Below, piece after piece: positions 1 to 7,711 of a stretch of DNA of 9,272 nucleotides. Source of the stretch: an uncultured Oscillospiraceae bacterium (GTDB lineage: Bacteria; Bacillota; Clostridia; Oscillospirales; Oscillospiraceae). Every line of letters begins with the position of its first letter. Within the stretch, counting starts at the first letter, position 1. The notes below the pieces were generated by a model. It did no database searches and had not been told where the DNA came from. It worked only from the letters and a program-made list of their open reading frames with translations. Both the position numbers and the translations under genes were made by a program. The stretch spans positions 1 through 9,272 of the forward strand of contig CAJTVO010000128.1 in NCBI GenBank assembly GCA_910579485.1. Direction: 5' to 3'.

Positions 1-1
1 A

Positions 2-319
2 CAGTCCGCCGCCGCCGTTGACCGCGCCGCCGTCCGGCGGAAGCTGTCCAGGTTGAAGGAACTGTATCTGAATGAAGTGATCGACCTGGAAGAATATAAG
101 CGGGACTATGAAGCACTTTCCGCCCAGCTTGAAGAACGCCCGGCCCAGCCCCCGGCCCCCCGGCCTAATTTTGAAGCCGTGGAAGCGTTTCTGGCCCAGG
201 ACTTCCGGCAAATTTATGACACGTTGGAGCGGGAAGAAAAACGGACGTTGTGGCGCTCCATCATCAAAGAGATCCGCATAGACAACGATCAGCAGGTCAA
301 AGGACTTTCTTTTTTATAG
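2..319 (+). CDS. Large serine recombinase, C-terminal fragment (cut by window edge)
   Basis: The frame is open from base 2, giving 105 codons, and begins outside the window. The visible part is the C-terminal tail of a large serine recombinase: a charged coiled-coil-like stretch (KLSRLKELYLNEVIDLEEY) with the LxxLYLNEVIDxEEY pattern common after the zinc-ribbon domain. After a Pro-rich linker it ends with LWRSIIKEIRIDND, a typical closing segment of TnpX/TndX-like and phage recombinases. The catalytic resolvase domain and zinc ribbon would lie upstream and cannot be checked. The family cuts and rejoins DNA at short att sites through a serine-DNA intermediate, and this copy presumably moved the element into the ABC gene next door. 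The stop is followed within 30 nt by the element boundary. Confidence 0.85.
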   Translation, partial: QSAAAVDRAAVRRKLSRLKELYLNEVIDLEEYKRDYEALSAQLEERPAQPPAPRPNFEAVEAFLAQDFRQIYDTLEREEKRTLWRSIIKEIRIDNDQQVKGLSFL

Positions 320-333
320 GCGTGTTGTACTAA

Positions 334-845
<512 letters not shown>

Positions 846-852
<7 letters not shown>

Positions 853-1460
853 GAAGGTTCCTCCTCATATTTTGCGCCGCGATGAATGACAGCGGTCTTG
901 ATCGCCAGCCGGCGGCGGCTCTCCTCGGCGGATAGTTTTTTACAGAAGACGTGCATCAGGGCCTGGCCCGCGGCGGAGAACAGCAGGTCCATGACCGCCA
1001 GCCGCTCGTCGCCCTCCAGATGCTCCAGGCCCCGCCAATCGGCCCGTTCGATGACCTTCAGGACGATCTCCGGCAGGGACAGGAGCTGTCCCGCGTCCAT
1101 GCCCATGTTTTTTTGCAGAACGCCCATGAACAGCTCGAACTGCGCCCAGTTCTCCCGGACGTAGTCCAGCACCAGGTCGTATAATGCCAAAGGGATTTCC
1201 AGGGGCCGCCCGCCGCAGGCGTCCAGGCTCTTCATGATAGCCGCCTCCAGCAGCTTGTCGTAGCCCCGGAGCACATACTGGAATAAGTCCGTCTTATCCG
1301 CGAAATACTGGTAAAAGCTGCCCCGGGGGATCTCCGCCCCCTGGATGATCCGATTGATGGATACCTCCCCGTAGGGCCGCCGGGCGAACTCCGCGATGGC
1401 GGCGTTGAGCAGTTTCTCCCGCTTGGGGGGCGGGAGGTTGAAAAAGGTCGTGGTTGGCAC
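846..1460 (-). CDS. TetR/AcrR family transcriptional regulator
   Basis: A 204-residue protein with a TetR-type N-terminal DNA-binding domain (about 13-60). The helix-turn-helix lies in SINRIIQGAEIPRGSFYQYFADKTDLF (34-60), with the hallmark SFYQYFADK recognition helix and tail. The remainder is a helical, variable ligand/dimer domain. The start is taken as GTG at 1458-1460 because a perfect AAGGAGG (1467-1473) lies six bases upstream. The in-frame ATG at 1497-1499 is rejected because it overlaps the operator and -10 box. The gene overlaps the broken ABC ATPase gene downstream, forming a regulator-exporter operon. The operator in its own promoter implies autorepression, relieved by an unknown ligand that the ABC system would have handled. 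Confidence 0.88.
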
Positions 1461-1490
1461 GCTGCGCCTCCTTGTGTCAGACTGCCGCCT

Positions 1491-1519
1491 ATCATACATG
1501 ACAGGTTGTCATGCGTCAA
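1491..1519 (-). promoter_or_regulatory. TetR-operon promoter with a 17-bp operator filling the spacer
   Basis: Read on the - strand there is a -35 box TTGACG (1514-1519), a spacer of exactly 17 nt (1497-1513) and a -10 box TATGAT (1491-1496). The spacer is a perfect inverted repeat, CATGACA-ACC-TGTCATG, with 7-bp arms and a 3-nt centre. TGACAnnnTGTCA-type palindromes are common operators for TetR-family repressors. A repressor bound here would block RNA polymerase completely. Only one such site is seen in the window, so autoregulation is the direct inference. Confidence 0.8.
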
Positions 1520-1577
1520 GGGCCGATCGCCACAATTTACATACCGTTCATAAACCTCTTCTCCGGCGAGATAACCC

Positions 1578-1620
1578 GCAAGCCCCCCGGCGCGCCGTCA
1601 AGACGCACCGAGGGGCCTGC
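1578..1620 (-). terminator. Possible terminator hairpin after the ABC exporter operon
   Basis: Downstream of the second ABC gene, outer arms GCAGGCCCC and GGGGCTTGC (one G-T pair on the - strand) enclose an inner CGTC/GACG stem around a TT loop, giving a long GC-rich imperfect hairpin. On the - strand the 3' arm is followed by CGGGTTAT rather than a U-run; on the + strand it is followed by ATTTT. It is the only strong hairpin between this operon and the TetR promoter, so it is the best terminator candidate, but the missing U-tract keeps this tentative. Confidence 0.4.
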
Positions 1621-1648
1621 ATTTTGATAGGGGAAAGCAAAGAAAAGA

Positions 1649-3550
1649 TTACTGCGCCCCGCCGCTCTTCTTTTGATAGTACTGCGCCTGGGCGTCCCAC
1701 AGGGTCTGGTACTTCCCGCCGGAGGCGGCCAGCAGATCGTCGTGCTTCCCCTGCTGGACCACCTGACCGTGGTCGAAGACCGCGATCTCGTCGCAGAACC
1801 GGCAGGAGGACAGCCGGTGGGAGATATAGATGGCGGTCTTGTCCTCCACAATGTCGTTGAACCGGGTGTAGACCTCCGCCTCGGCCTCCGGGTCCAGGGC
1901 GGCGGTAGGCTCGTCCAGGACGATGAAGGGCGCGTCCCGGTACAGAACCCGGGCCAGGGCGATCTTTTGGGCCTCGCCGCCGGAGATCTCCACGCCGTCC
2001 TCCTCAAACTCCCGGTACAGGCAGGTGTCCAGCCCCTTGGGCATCTCCGTCAGCCGCTGGCCGAAGCCCGCACGCTCCAGACACTCCGCCGCCCGCTCCC
2101 GGTCGTACTCGATGGACGCCGCCACGTTCTGCCCCAGGGGCTGGGCCAGAAGCTTGAAGTCCTGGAACACCACGGAGAACAGCTCCAGATAGTTGTCGTA
2201 CCGGTACTTCCGGATGTCGATGCCGTTGAGCAGTATCTCCCCCTCGGTAGGATCGTAGAGACGGCAGAGGAGCTTGATAAACGTAGTCTTGCCGGAGCCG
2301 TTCTCCCCCACCACCGCCAGACGCTCCCCCACGTCGAACTTCATGGACACGTGCCGCAGGGCCCAGGTATCCGTGCCGGGGTACTTGAAGGACACGTCCC
2401 GGAACTCGATCTCGTACTTCCGGTCGGAGCGCTTCTCGGTGGTGAGGCTGCCCTGGTACATGTTGTTGGGGATGTCCAGAAAGTCGTAGGTGAACTTGAG
2501 GTATTCCGCGTTGGCCCGCAGGTTCCCCACGATCTCCAGCAGGCGGGTGAACCCCTGGGCCAGCCCCGCCAGAGCGCCCACGTACTGGGTGACGGACCCC
2601 ACCCCGAAGGCCCCGCCCAGGGCCTTCAATCCGGTGAAGAGGTAGATGACTCCCATGAACGCCTGGGACACCGCGCCCGAGGCGGCGGCGCAGGCCCCCA
2701 TGGGCCCCCGGGCCCACCTGGCGATGGAGGAGGCGGGTCCAAAGGAACTCTCGCCCTGCATCTCCGCATGTGCGGCGTTTTCCAGAAATTGATCCTGGGC
2801 GTAGGTGCGTATGTCCGTTCCCCGGTGGCGCTCCTCCATGGCGATGAAGTAGAAGAAGGAGAAACCCCGGTTGCCCGCCGTGCCGTCGTATTTGTTCCAG
2901 TAGGAGTATGAGTGGTTTGACAGCGCGCCGGAGGCCAGCACCGACCCCACCAGCAGCGCCAGCATCCCCGCCAGGCACCCGGGGTGATTCAGCCAGGCCA
3001 GGGGGCTTCCTTCCGGCACCGGCAGAGTGAACAGGCTCACTGACAGAGCCACCGCCCCCAGGATGCGGAACACCGCCCCTACAGCGTCGGAGAAGATCAT
3101 ATACAGCTTGTTCAGCCCCCAGCCGTTCCACTGACGGACCTGCTGGATCTGGGTGAACAGCGCCTGATTCTTTGGATCGTCCACGTCGCAGAAGTCCATG
3201 CTCAGCAGCTTGTCGAAGAAGATGCGGTTCCAGGTGGGCCACTGGTGGGCCCGCCGCATGGTCTCGTCCCAGCGCCTGGCCGCCGAGCGCAGCACGCCCA
3301 CCACCGCCGTGGAGGCCAGCAGGAGCGCCAGCATGGTCCACACCTGCTTCGCCTCCCCGCCCCCGGCGATAGCGTTCACCAGCCGGGCGGTGAAGTACAG
3401 GGGCAGGAAGGGGGAAAGGGCCTCCACCGCCCGCTGCACCGCCGCCGCGATCAAAATCTCCGGCTCCGCCTTCCACCAGATGGCGAAGCCCCGGCGGCTG
3501 TAGGCCATGACTGTTTTGAAGGGCAGACGCTCATTTTTCTGCTTATTCAT
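1649..3550 (-). CDS. ABC exporter, fused permease/ATPase, second half of a heterodimer
   Basis: A 633-residue type-IV (ABC-B-like) half-transporter with an N-terminal membrane domain (about residues 25-345, roughly six hydrophobic segments). The C-terminal nucleotide-binding domain starts near 380: Walker A GENGSGKTT (415-423), Q-loop Q463, signature ISGGEAQK (522-529), Walker B FIVLDEP with catalytic Glu (542-548) and H-loop SHR (H578). The start at ATG 3548-3550 is chosen because it overlaps the end of the partner gene by 8 nt and lies nine bases after AAGGAAGGGG; frame upstream of it is the partner's coding DNA. Two fused half-transporters in tandem normally form a heterodimeric exporter. 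The substrate is not evident; drugs, peptides or lipids are all possible. The signature departs from LSGGQ (Ile for Leu, Glu for Gln), an asymmetry often seen in heterodimers, but the catalytic residues are intact. Confidence 0.88.
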   Translation of the reverse strand: MNKQKNERLPFKTVMAYSRRGFAIWWKAEPEILIAAAVQRAVEALSPFLPLYFTARLVNAIAGGGEAKQVWTMLALLLASTAVVGVLRSAARRWDETMRRAHQWPTWNRIFFDKLLSMDFCDVDDPKNQALFTQIQQVRQWNGWGLNKLYMIFSDAVGAVFRILGAVALSVSLFTLPVPEGSPLAWLNHPGCLAGMLALLVGSVLASGALSNHSYSYWNKYDGTAGNRGFSFFYFIAMEERHRGTDIRTYAQDQFLENAAHAEMQGESSFGPASSIARWARGPMGACAAASGAVSQAFMGVIYLFTGLKALGGAFGVGSVTQYVGALAGLAQGFTRLLEIVGNLRANAEYLKFTYDFLDIPNNMYQGSLTTEKRSDRKYEIEFRDVSFKYPGTDTWALRHVSMKFDVGERLAVVGENGSGKTTFIKLLCRLYDPTEGEILLNGIDIRKYRYDNYLELFSVVFQDFKLLAQPLGQNVAASIEYDRERAAECLERAGFGQRLTEMPKGLDTCLYREFEEDGVEISGGEAQKIALARVLYRDAPFIVLDEPTAALDPEAEAEVYTRFNDIVEDKTAIYISHRLSSCRFCDEIAVFDHGQVVQQGKHDDLLAASGGKYQTLWDAQAQYYQKKSGGAQ

Positions 3551-5366
3551 CCTCCATCGCCCCTTCCTTGTAATATTTGCTCTGGATGTCGAAGAGATAG
3601 GCGTACCGCCCTCCCGCCGCCAGCAGCTCCTCGTGGGTGCCCTCCTCGGCGATGCCGCCGTTCTCAATGAGCAGCACCCGGTCACAGAAGCGGGTGGAGG
3701 CCAGCCGGTGGGAGATATATACGCTGGTGCGGTCCCCCGTCAGGTCGCTGTACTTCTGATACAGGTCGCTCTCGGCGATGGGGTCCAGGGCGGCGGTGGG
3801 CTCGTCCAGCACCACCACCGGCGCGTCCTTGTAGAGGGCCCGGGCCAGCATCAGCCGCTGCAGCTGCCCGCCGGAGAGGTCGATGCCGTCCAGATAGACC
3901 TCCCGGCCCAGGTGAGTATTCTCCTTCTGGGGCAGCTCCCAGATTTTGTCCGCGATGCCCGCCCGCTCCAGGCAGTCCCACATTTTGGGACGGTCTACGT
4001 TTTCCCCAGTGGTCTGGGCCACGTTTTCCGCCATCGTTCCCGCCAGGACGGAAAACTGCTGGAACACGGCGGCGAAGTGCTTGTAGTAGTCCCGGCGGTC
4101 ATACTGCCGGATGTCCTCCCCATCCAGCAGCACCTGTCCCTCCGTGGGATCGTAGAAGCCGCAGAGGAGCTTGATAAGGGTAGTCTTTCCCGCGCCGTTG
4201 CGGCCCACCACCGCCAGCTTCTCGCCGGGATGGAGCGTCAGGTTGACATGGGACAGCGTGTCGTGGTCCGCGCCGGGGTAGCGGAAGCTCACGTCCCGCA
4301 GCTCCAGGGTATACAGATGATCTTTCTTCACGGACAGAGGCTTGCCGTCCCCGAAGCGGAACAGCTCCGGCTCCTCCATGAATTCCCGCAGGGCGGCCAG
4401 GTCCAGGCTCTCCCGGTGGAGGGCCCCCAGTCCGGAGAAGATGCCCGTCACCCACTGGGCAAAGCCGCTGACCGCCGTGAAGTACAGCACGAACGCCGCC
4501 GCCGTCAGCTCTCCCCGCAGGGCCATGGCAATGAGCAGGCCGTAGGCCGCGCCGTTTCGTAAAAATGCCAGCGCCACGTCCAGCAGGTCCGCCCACATAT
4601 CCTGGCGGTAGGCCTTGACGTAGAAGTCCTGCATCAGCCGGGTGTACTTTTCGTACAGCTCCGTCAGCCAGGGGCCGATGCCGAAGATGCGGATGTCCTT
4701 GGCCAGCTTCATGTCCCGGCTGCGGTAGATCACGTAGTCCGACTTGTGCATCAGCGCGGCCTCCTCCTCCCGGTGGCGGTAGCGCCAGGCCCGGATATGC
4801 TCCCCCGCGAAGTAGCTCGCGGCGGACAGGGCGATGCACAGCGCCGCCACCCACGGCCCCACCTGGGCCAGCAGCAGCAGGTAGATGACGAAGCAGATGA
4901 CGTTGGTCAGCAGCTCCGCCAGAGTGGTCCAGATGTGTTCTCCGGCGTCGCTGTTGCTGTCCAGGCAGCGGCTTGCCTTGCTCGCCCGCTTCACATAGTC
5001 CGGGTCCTCGATATGGGGGTAGGAGGTCCGGCAGAAGGTCATGTGCATGTCCAGACACAGCCCGGTGCGGACCCGGACACGTCCAAACAGGCTGTTGGCG
5101 TCCAGATAGGACCGCAGGGCCCGGACCGCCGTCATGCCCAGGGTGAACCAGAGGATCATCCGGACAAATTCCCCGGGGTTCACGCTCCGCCCCACCGCCT
5201 CCAGGATGGCGGGCACCACGAACAGCTCCAGCAGGCTGGCCGCCACGCCGCAGAGGATGATGCCCAGGACAATGACCAGCACGCTCTTGCAGTCCCGCCA
5301 CGCCCGGGAGATCATGAAGGCGCAGTTTTGAAAAATGTTGTAGGTTTTCCGCTTGGTTTTTTTCAT
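3543..5366 (-). CDS. ABC exporter, fused permease/ATPase, first half of a heterodimer
   Basis: A 607-residue half-transporter. The membrane domain spans about 25-315, with clear hydrophobic segments near 28-57, 150-187 and 262-312. The ATPase domain starts near 355: Walker A GRNGAGKTT (388-396), Q-loop Q436, canonical signature LSGGQLQR (497-504), Walker B VVVLDEP with catalytic Glu522, and H-loop H553. The ATG at 5364-5366 follows GAGGTGAGG by four bases. The gene overlaps its partner by 8 nt, so the two subunits are translationally coupled and should be made in equal amounts. It begins 103 nt after the kinase gene, and that gap carries repeats matching LytTR operator geometry, so expression is probably switched by the neighbouring two-component system. 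A role in exporting an antimicrobial peptide or drug is inferred from context only. Confidence 0.9.
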   Translation of the reverse strand: MKKTKRKTYNIFQNCAFMISRAWRDCKSVLVIVLGIILCGVAASLLELFVVPAILEAVGRSVNPGEFVRMILWFTLGMTAVRALRSYLDANSLFGRVRVRTGLCLDMHMTFCRTSYPHIEDPDYVKRASKASRCLDSNSDAGEHIWTTLAELLTNVICFVIYLLLLAQVGPWVAALCIALSAASYFAGEHIRAWRYRHREEEAALMHKSDYVIYRSRDMKLAKDIRIFGIGPWLTELYEKYTRLMQDFYVKAYRQDMWADLLDVALAFLRNGAAYGLLIAMALRGELTAAAFVLYFTAVSGFAQWVTGIFSGLGALHRESLDLAALREFMEEPELFRFGDGKPLSVKKDHLYTLELRDVSFRYPGADHDTLSHVNLTLHPGEKLAVVGRNGAGKTTLIKLLCGFYDPTEGQVLLDGEDIRQYDRRDYYKHFAAVFQQFSVLAGTMAENVAQTTGENVDRPKMWDCLERAGIADKIWELPQKENTHLGREVYLDGIDLSGGQLQRLMLARALYKDAPVVVLDEPTAALDPIAESDLYQKYSDLTGDRTSVYISHRLASTRFCDRVLLIENGGIAEEGTHEELLAAGGRYAYLFDIQSKYYKEGAMEDE

Positions 5367-5386
5367 TGTTCCTCACCTCGAGAGAG

Positions 5387-5415
5387 AGCATAGCACATCG
5401 TCCCCCGTCTGTGTG
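5387..5415 (-). promoter_or_regulatory. Candidate activator-dependent promoter of the ABC exporter genes
   Basis: On the - strand, TATGCT (5387-5392) preceded by TG at the extended -10 position lies 17 nt from a very poor -35, CACACA (5410-5415). A weak -35 next to an upstream activator site is the usual layout for LytTR-controlled promoters. The implied leader is very short (start near 5380, with the ribosome site at 5371-5379), which is the main weakness of this call. Confidence 0.4.
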
Positions 5416-5428
5416 GATCGGGGGACGA
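5398..5428. repeat. 10-bp perfect inverted repeat with 11-nt loop
   Basis: TCGTCCCCCG (5398-5407) is the exact reverse complement of CGGGGGACGA (5419-5428), the second being part of one of the two direct repeats. Transcripts reading through from the kinase gene could fold into a strong GC stem here, but no U-run follows, so a terminator role is doubtful. It may instead be a third, inverted protein-binding half-site. Confidence 0.6.
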
Positions 5429-5451
5429 ATCGTCGTTTCCGGGGGACGAAT
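5419..5451 (-). promoter_or_regulatory. Candidate LytTR response-regulator binding site (two direct repeats, 21-bp period)
   Basis: Two identical 12-bp copies of CGGGGGACGAAT (ATTCGTCCCCCG on the coding strand of the operon) lie at 5419-5430 and 5440-5451. Their start-to-start distance of 21 bp is two helical turns. LytTR domains bind pairs of direct repeats of about 9 bp separated by 12-13 bp, the same periodicity. The pair ends 3 nt upstream of the predicted -35 of the ABC exporter promoter, and a LytTR regulator is encoded less than 700 bp upstream. The base sequence is more GC-rich than the AgrA/VirR consensus, so the match is in architecture, not in letters. Confidence 0.65.
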
Positions 5452-5469
5452 TGCAGGGAGCGCGCCCCC

Positions 5470-6132
5470 TCATCCCACAGGCAGCAGGATCTCCGTCGTA
5501 AACGCCCCCTCCTCGCTGTTGCGGGTGAGGTATCCCCCCAGACGCTCGATAATGGCATCCATCCGCATCAGCCCGAAGCCGTGGCCCTCCCCCTTGGTGG
5601 AGCGGAAGAGCCCGCCGGTCTTCTGCCGTTTCCCGGCGGCGGTGAAGTTGGTGCAGGAGATATACAGCTGGGTTCCCTTCATGTCCATATACACCCGGAT
5701 GAGCCGTTCCTCCTCCGGCAGGGCCAGACTGGCCTCGATGGCGTTGTCGAAGAGGTTGCCCAGAATGACGCACAGGTCCAGCTCGGAGATGCTCAGCTTC
5801 ACCGGCACGCTGGCGTCCGCCCGGACGGGGATGCCCTTGGACCGGGCCAGGGAGATCTTGCTGTTGAGGATGGCGTCCGCCATGGGGTTGCCGGTCTTCA
5901 CCGCCGTATCCACGGTGGCGAGGTCCGTCTCCAGGGTGTCCAGATAGGCCCGGACGGCCTCCCAGTCGTTTTCGGCGGCGTGGGCCTTCATGGTCTGGAT
6001 GTGGCTGCGGTAGTCGTGCCGCCAGCCCCGCATCTGCCGGTACATGTTCTCCACCTCGGCATAGTGAATCTCGATCAGCTCCCGCTGGTAGGCGGCAATG
6101 CGCCTGTCCACCAGCTTATCAAAGAATTTCAT
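5470..6132 (-). CDS. GHKL-domain sensor histidine kinase, short soluble form
   Basis: A 220-residue protein with the layout of an AgrC/VirS-type (HPK10-like) kinase core. The phospho-acceptor region is MRGWRHDYRSHIQTMKA (H39), the N-box is ILGNLFDNAIEAS (about 123-135) and the glycine-rich ATP lid motif GEGHGFGL is at 181-188. It ends in FTTEILLPVG, the usual last strand. It autophosphorylates on His and hands phosphate to the LytTR regulator encoded just upstream. Typical family members have about 430 residues and six N-terminal membrane helices; this one has only about 30 residues before the H-box and no hydrophobic segment, so it should be cytoplasmic and cannot sense an external ligand alone. 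The ATG at 6130-6132 follows GAGG, with a 10-nt gap from the regulator stop. Direct input from the neighbouring transporter or a cytosolic signal is possible, but unproven. Confidence 0.88.
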   Translation of the reverse strand: MKFFDKLVDRRIAAYQRELIEIHYAEVENMYRQMRGWRHDYRSHIQTMKAHAAENDWEAVRAYLDTLETDLATVDTAVKTGNPMADAILNSKISLARSKGIPVRADASVPVKLSISELDLCVILGNLFDNAIEASLALPEEERLIRVYMDMKGTQLYISCTNFTAAGKRQKTGGLFRSTKGEGHGFGLMRMDAIIERLGGYLTRNSEEGAFTTEILLPVG

Positions 6133-6142
6133 AGACGTTACC

Positions 6143-6844
6143 TCAAATCTGACGGATGATGGCCTGATTCAGCTTCTCGTACTGTCCCCGGGGCAGGGGG
6201 ATGCGCTCGCCGGTGGTCAGCTCCGCCTCCGCGCGCGTCACCCGGCGGATGCAGGTCAGATTCACGATGCAGGACCGCCCCGCCCGGAAGAACCTTCGGT
6301 CCAGCGCCGCCTCGAACTCCGCCAGAGGCCGCTTGAGGGTGTAGTCCCGCCCGGCGTGGACGGTGACATAATTTTGCTGCACGTCCAGGTACCTGATTTC
6401 CGGCAGAGGCACCCGCACCGTCTCCCCGGGAAGCTCCAGGGTCAGAAAGGGCTCGTTCCGGGCCAGGCGGCTGACGGCCCGGGTGAGGACCTGATCGAAT
6501 TTCTCTCCGTTTACCGGCTTCATCAGGTAGTGGAGGGCGGAGACCTCGTAGCCCTGGGCGATGTAATCGGAGTATCCGGTGATGAAGACGATCTGCACCG
6601 CCTCGTTGTCCCGGCGGACGGTTTTCGCCAGCTCCACGCCGTCCATACCGGTCATCTCGATGTCCAGCAGGAGGATGTCGAAATCCTTTTTCTCCTGATA
6701 GCGGAACAGGAAGGCCTCGGCGGAGGGAAAGACCTCCAGCTCCACCTCGGCCCCCGTCCGCCGCGCCCACTGTGCGGCCAGAGAGGCCACCAGCCGCGCG
6801 TCCTCGGGCCGGTCGTCGCAGACGGCAAAATGATAGATGTTCAT
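6143..6844 (-). CDS. LytTR-family response regulator
   Basis: A 233-residue regulator in two domains. The receiver domain (about 1-120) has the acidic pair D10/D11, phospho-acceptor D61 in DILLLDIEMTGMDG, T89 in FITGYSDY and K109 in LMKPV. A LytTR DNA-binding domain (about 133-230) includes EIRYLDVQQNYVTVHA, RRFFRAGRSCIVNL and GERIPLPRGQYEKLNQAI, the classic pattern. The start is ATG 6842-6844: AAGGAGG is seven bases upstream, and the A of the ATG is the last base of the MerR stop (TGATG), implying translational coupling. A TTG codon immediately before is an alternative one residue longer. It is paired with the GHKL kinase just downstream, and its likely target is the direct-repeat site before the ABC exporter. 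Confidence 0.93.
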   Translation of the reverse strand: MNIYHFAVCDDRPEDARLVASLAAQWARRTGAEVELEVFPSAEAFLFRYQEKKDFDILLLDIEMTGMDGVELAKTVRRDNEAVQIVFITGYSDYIAQGYEVSALHYLMKPVNGEKFDQVLTRAVSRLARNEPFLTLELPGETVRVPLPEIRYLDVQQNYVTVHAGRDYTLKRPLAEFEAALDRRFFRAGRSCIVNLTCIRRVTRAEAELTTGERIPLPRGQYEKLNQAIIRQI

Positions 6845-6846
6845 CA
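6842..6846 (-). promoter_or_regulatory. TGATG stop-start overlap coupling merR and the response regulator
   Basis: On the - strand the MerR stop TGA (6844-6846) shares one base with the regulator ATG (6842-6844). The AAGGAGG for the regulator lies inside the last MerR codons. This places merR and the two-component genes on one transcript and argues for termination-reinitiation. Confidence 0.85.
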
Positions 6847-7680
6847 AGCTCCCTCCTTCTCAGCCAAACCAACGGAGATCATGGACACCGCGTTCCGCTC
6901 CACGCCGTTGAGGATGAATCCCGCCAGGTCGCAGGCGTAGACAGGCCCGGCGGTCCGTATGCCCTCCTCTCTCACGTGCCGGGACAGGGCCTCGTAGCCC
7001 TCGGAGATGTCCCACCGGCCCCGGCAGCAGAGGTAGAGGTAGTTCCCGGCGGGCTTCTCCCGGTAGTAGGGGCAGTCCGCCGCTTCCTTGATGCGGGTGT
7101 AGAGGTACCGGACGCCGGACTGCTCCGTGTCCGGGGAGTGGATGGCTCCCAGCTGATAGTCCGGCTGGAGCCCATACCGGCCGCACAGCTCCCGGCACCG
7201 CTCCAGGACGGCGATCAGCACGTCGTCCCCGGCCTCCGGGGAGGGCTCTATCCGTCCAAGCTCCTCCGCCGGGAGGGCCAGCAGATGCTCCCGCGGAAAC
7301 CAGGCCCGCCGGGGCTCCAGATCCGGGGCCCCGCCCAGCTCCAGATTGCGGATCATGCCCGACAGGACGAAGTCCATCTGCTCCAGCCTGCGCCGCTCCT
7401 CCTCCAGCGCCTCCCGCTGGGCCCGGAGGAGGTCCAGAGTCTCCCCGGCATCCTGCCGCCCCAGACAGCGGCGGATCTCCGCCAGAGGCGTGCCGGTCTG
7501 CCGGAAGATGGCGATAGCGTAAAAATCATAGAACTGTTCCGCGTCGTAATAAAAATACCCGTTCTCCCCCCGGTGGGCTGGAAGCAGGAGGCCAAGGTCC
7601 TTGTAGTGCCGCAGGGTCTCCTTGGTAGCGCCGCACAGGGCGGCGAAGGCGCCGGAGGTCATCCATCCCCGATGTTCCAT
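6844..7680 (-). CDS. MerR-family regulator with BmrR/GyrI-like effector-binding domain
   Basis: A 278-residue regulator. The N-terminal winged helix (about 7-75) contains TSGAFAALCGATKETLRHYKDLGLL and the wing GENGYFYYDAEQF. A long charged antiparallel-coil helix (about 78-112) mediates dimerisation. The C-terminal domain (about 120-270) resembles the BmrR/GyrI effector fold that binds hydrophobic cationic drugs; the GNYLYLCCRGRW and PVYACDLAGFIL strands fit this. The start is ATG 7678-7680, preceded by GGAGAG at eight bases and giving the standard MerR N-terminus. An in-frame ATG 23 codons upstream has no ribosome site and lies in the promoter. It is divergent from a MATE efflux gene whose promoter has a MerR-type 19-bp spacer, so it probably activates that gene when drug binds. 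It also heads the two-component/ABC cluster. Confidence 0.9.
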   Translation of the reverse strand: MEHRGWMTSGAFAALCGATKETLRHYKDLGLLLPAHRGENGYFYYDAEQFYDFYAIAIFRQTGTPLAEIRRCLGRQDAGETLDLLRAQREALEEERRRLEQMDFVLSGMIRNLELGGAPDLEPRRAWFPREHLLALPAEELGRIEPSPEAGDDVLIAVLERCRELCGRYGLQPDYQLGAIHSPDTEQSGVRYLYTRIKEAADCPYYREKPAGNYLYLCCRGRWDISEGYEALSRHVREEGIRTAGPVYACDLAGFILNGVERNAVSMISVGLAEKEGA

Positions 7681-7711
7681 AAAATTTTCTCTCCAAAAAG
7701 CAAAATTCCTC

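Noticed and set aside
1461..1499. Upstream ATG start of TetR adding 13 residues
   Set aside because: The ATG lies in the operator at the edge of the -10 box; the GTG with AAGGAGG is far better placed.
1673..2911. 412-codon open frame on the + strand
   Set aside because: It lies antisense to the second ABC gene, has no ribosome site or recognisable domain, and its composition (Val/Gly/Leu/Gln-rich) is what antisense reading of GC-rich coding DNA gives.
3507..4562. 351-codon open frame on the + strand
   Set aside because: It is antisense to the first ABC gene, which carries every expected ABC motif; no independent support.
2004..5391. Long out-of-frame readings on the - strand within the ABC genes
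   Set aside because: They are Gly/Arg/Pro-rich with no motifs and overlap the real ABC frames completely.
5398..5428. Intrinsic terminator between kinase and ABC exporter
   Set aside because: The stem is strong but is followed by TGTGCTATGC with no U-run; promoter/operator role fits better.
5419..5451. CRISPR-like repeat
   Set aside because: Only two 12-bp copies with a 9-nt gap; far too short and few for a CRISPR array.
5363..5560. Possible small signal-peptide gene between kinase and ABC exporter (as in agr-like systems)
   Set aside because: Short frames here are Arg-rich out-of-frame readings of the kinase tail, without a ribosome site, leader/double-Gly motif or AgrD-like features.
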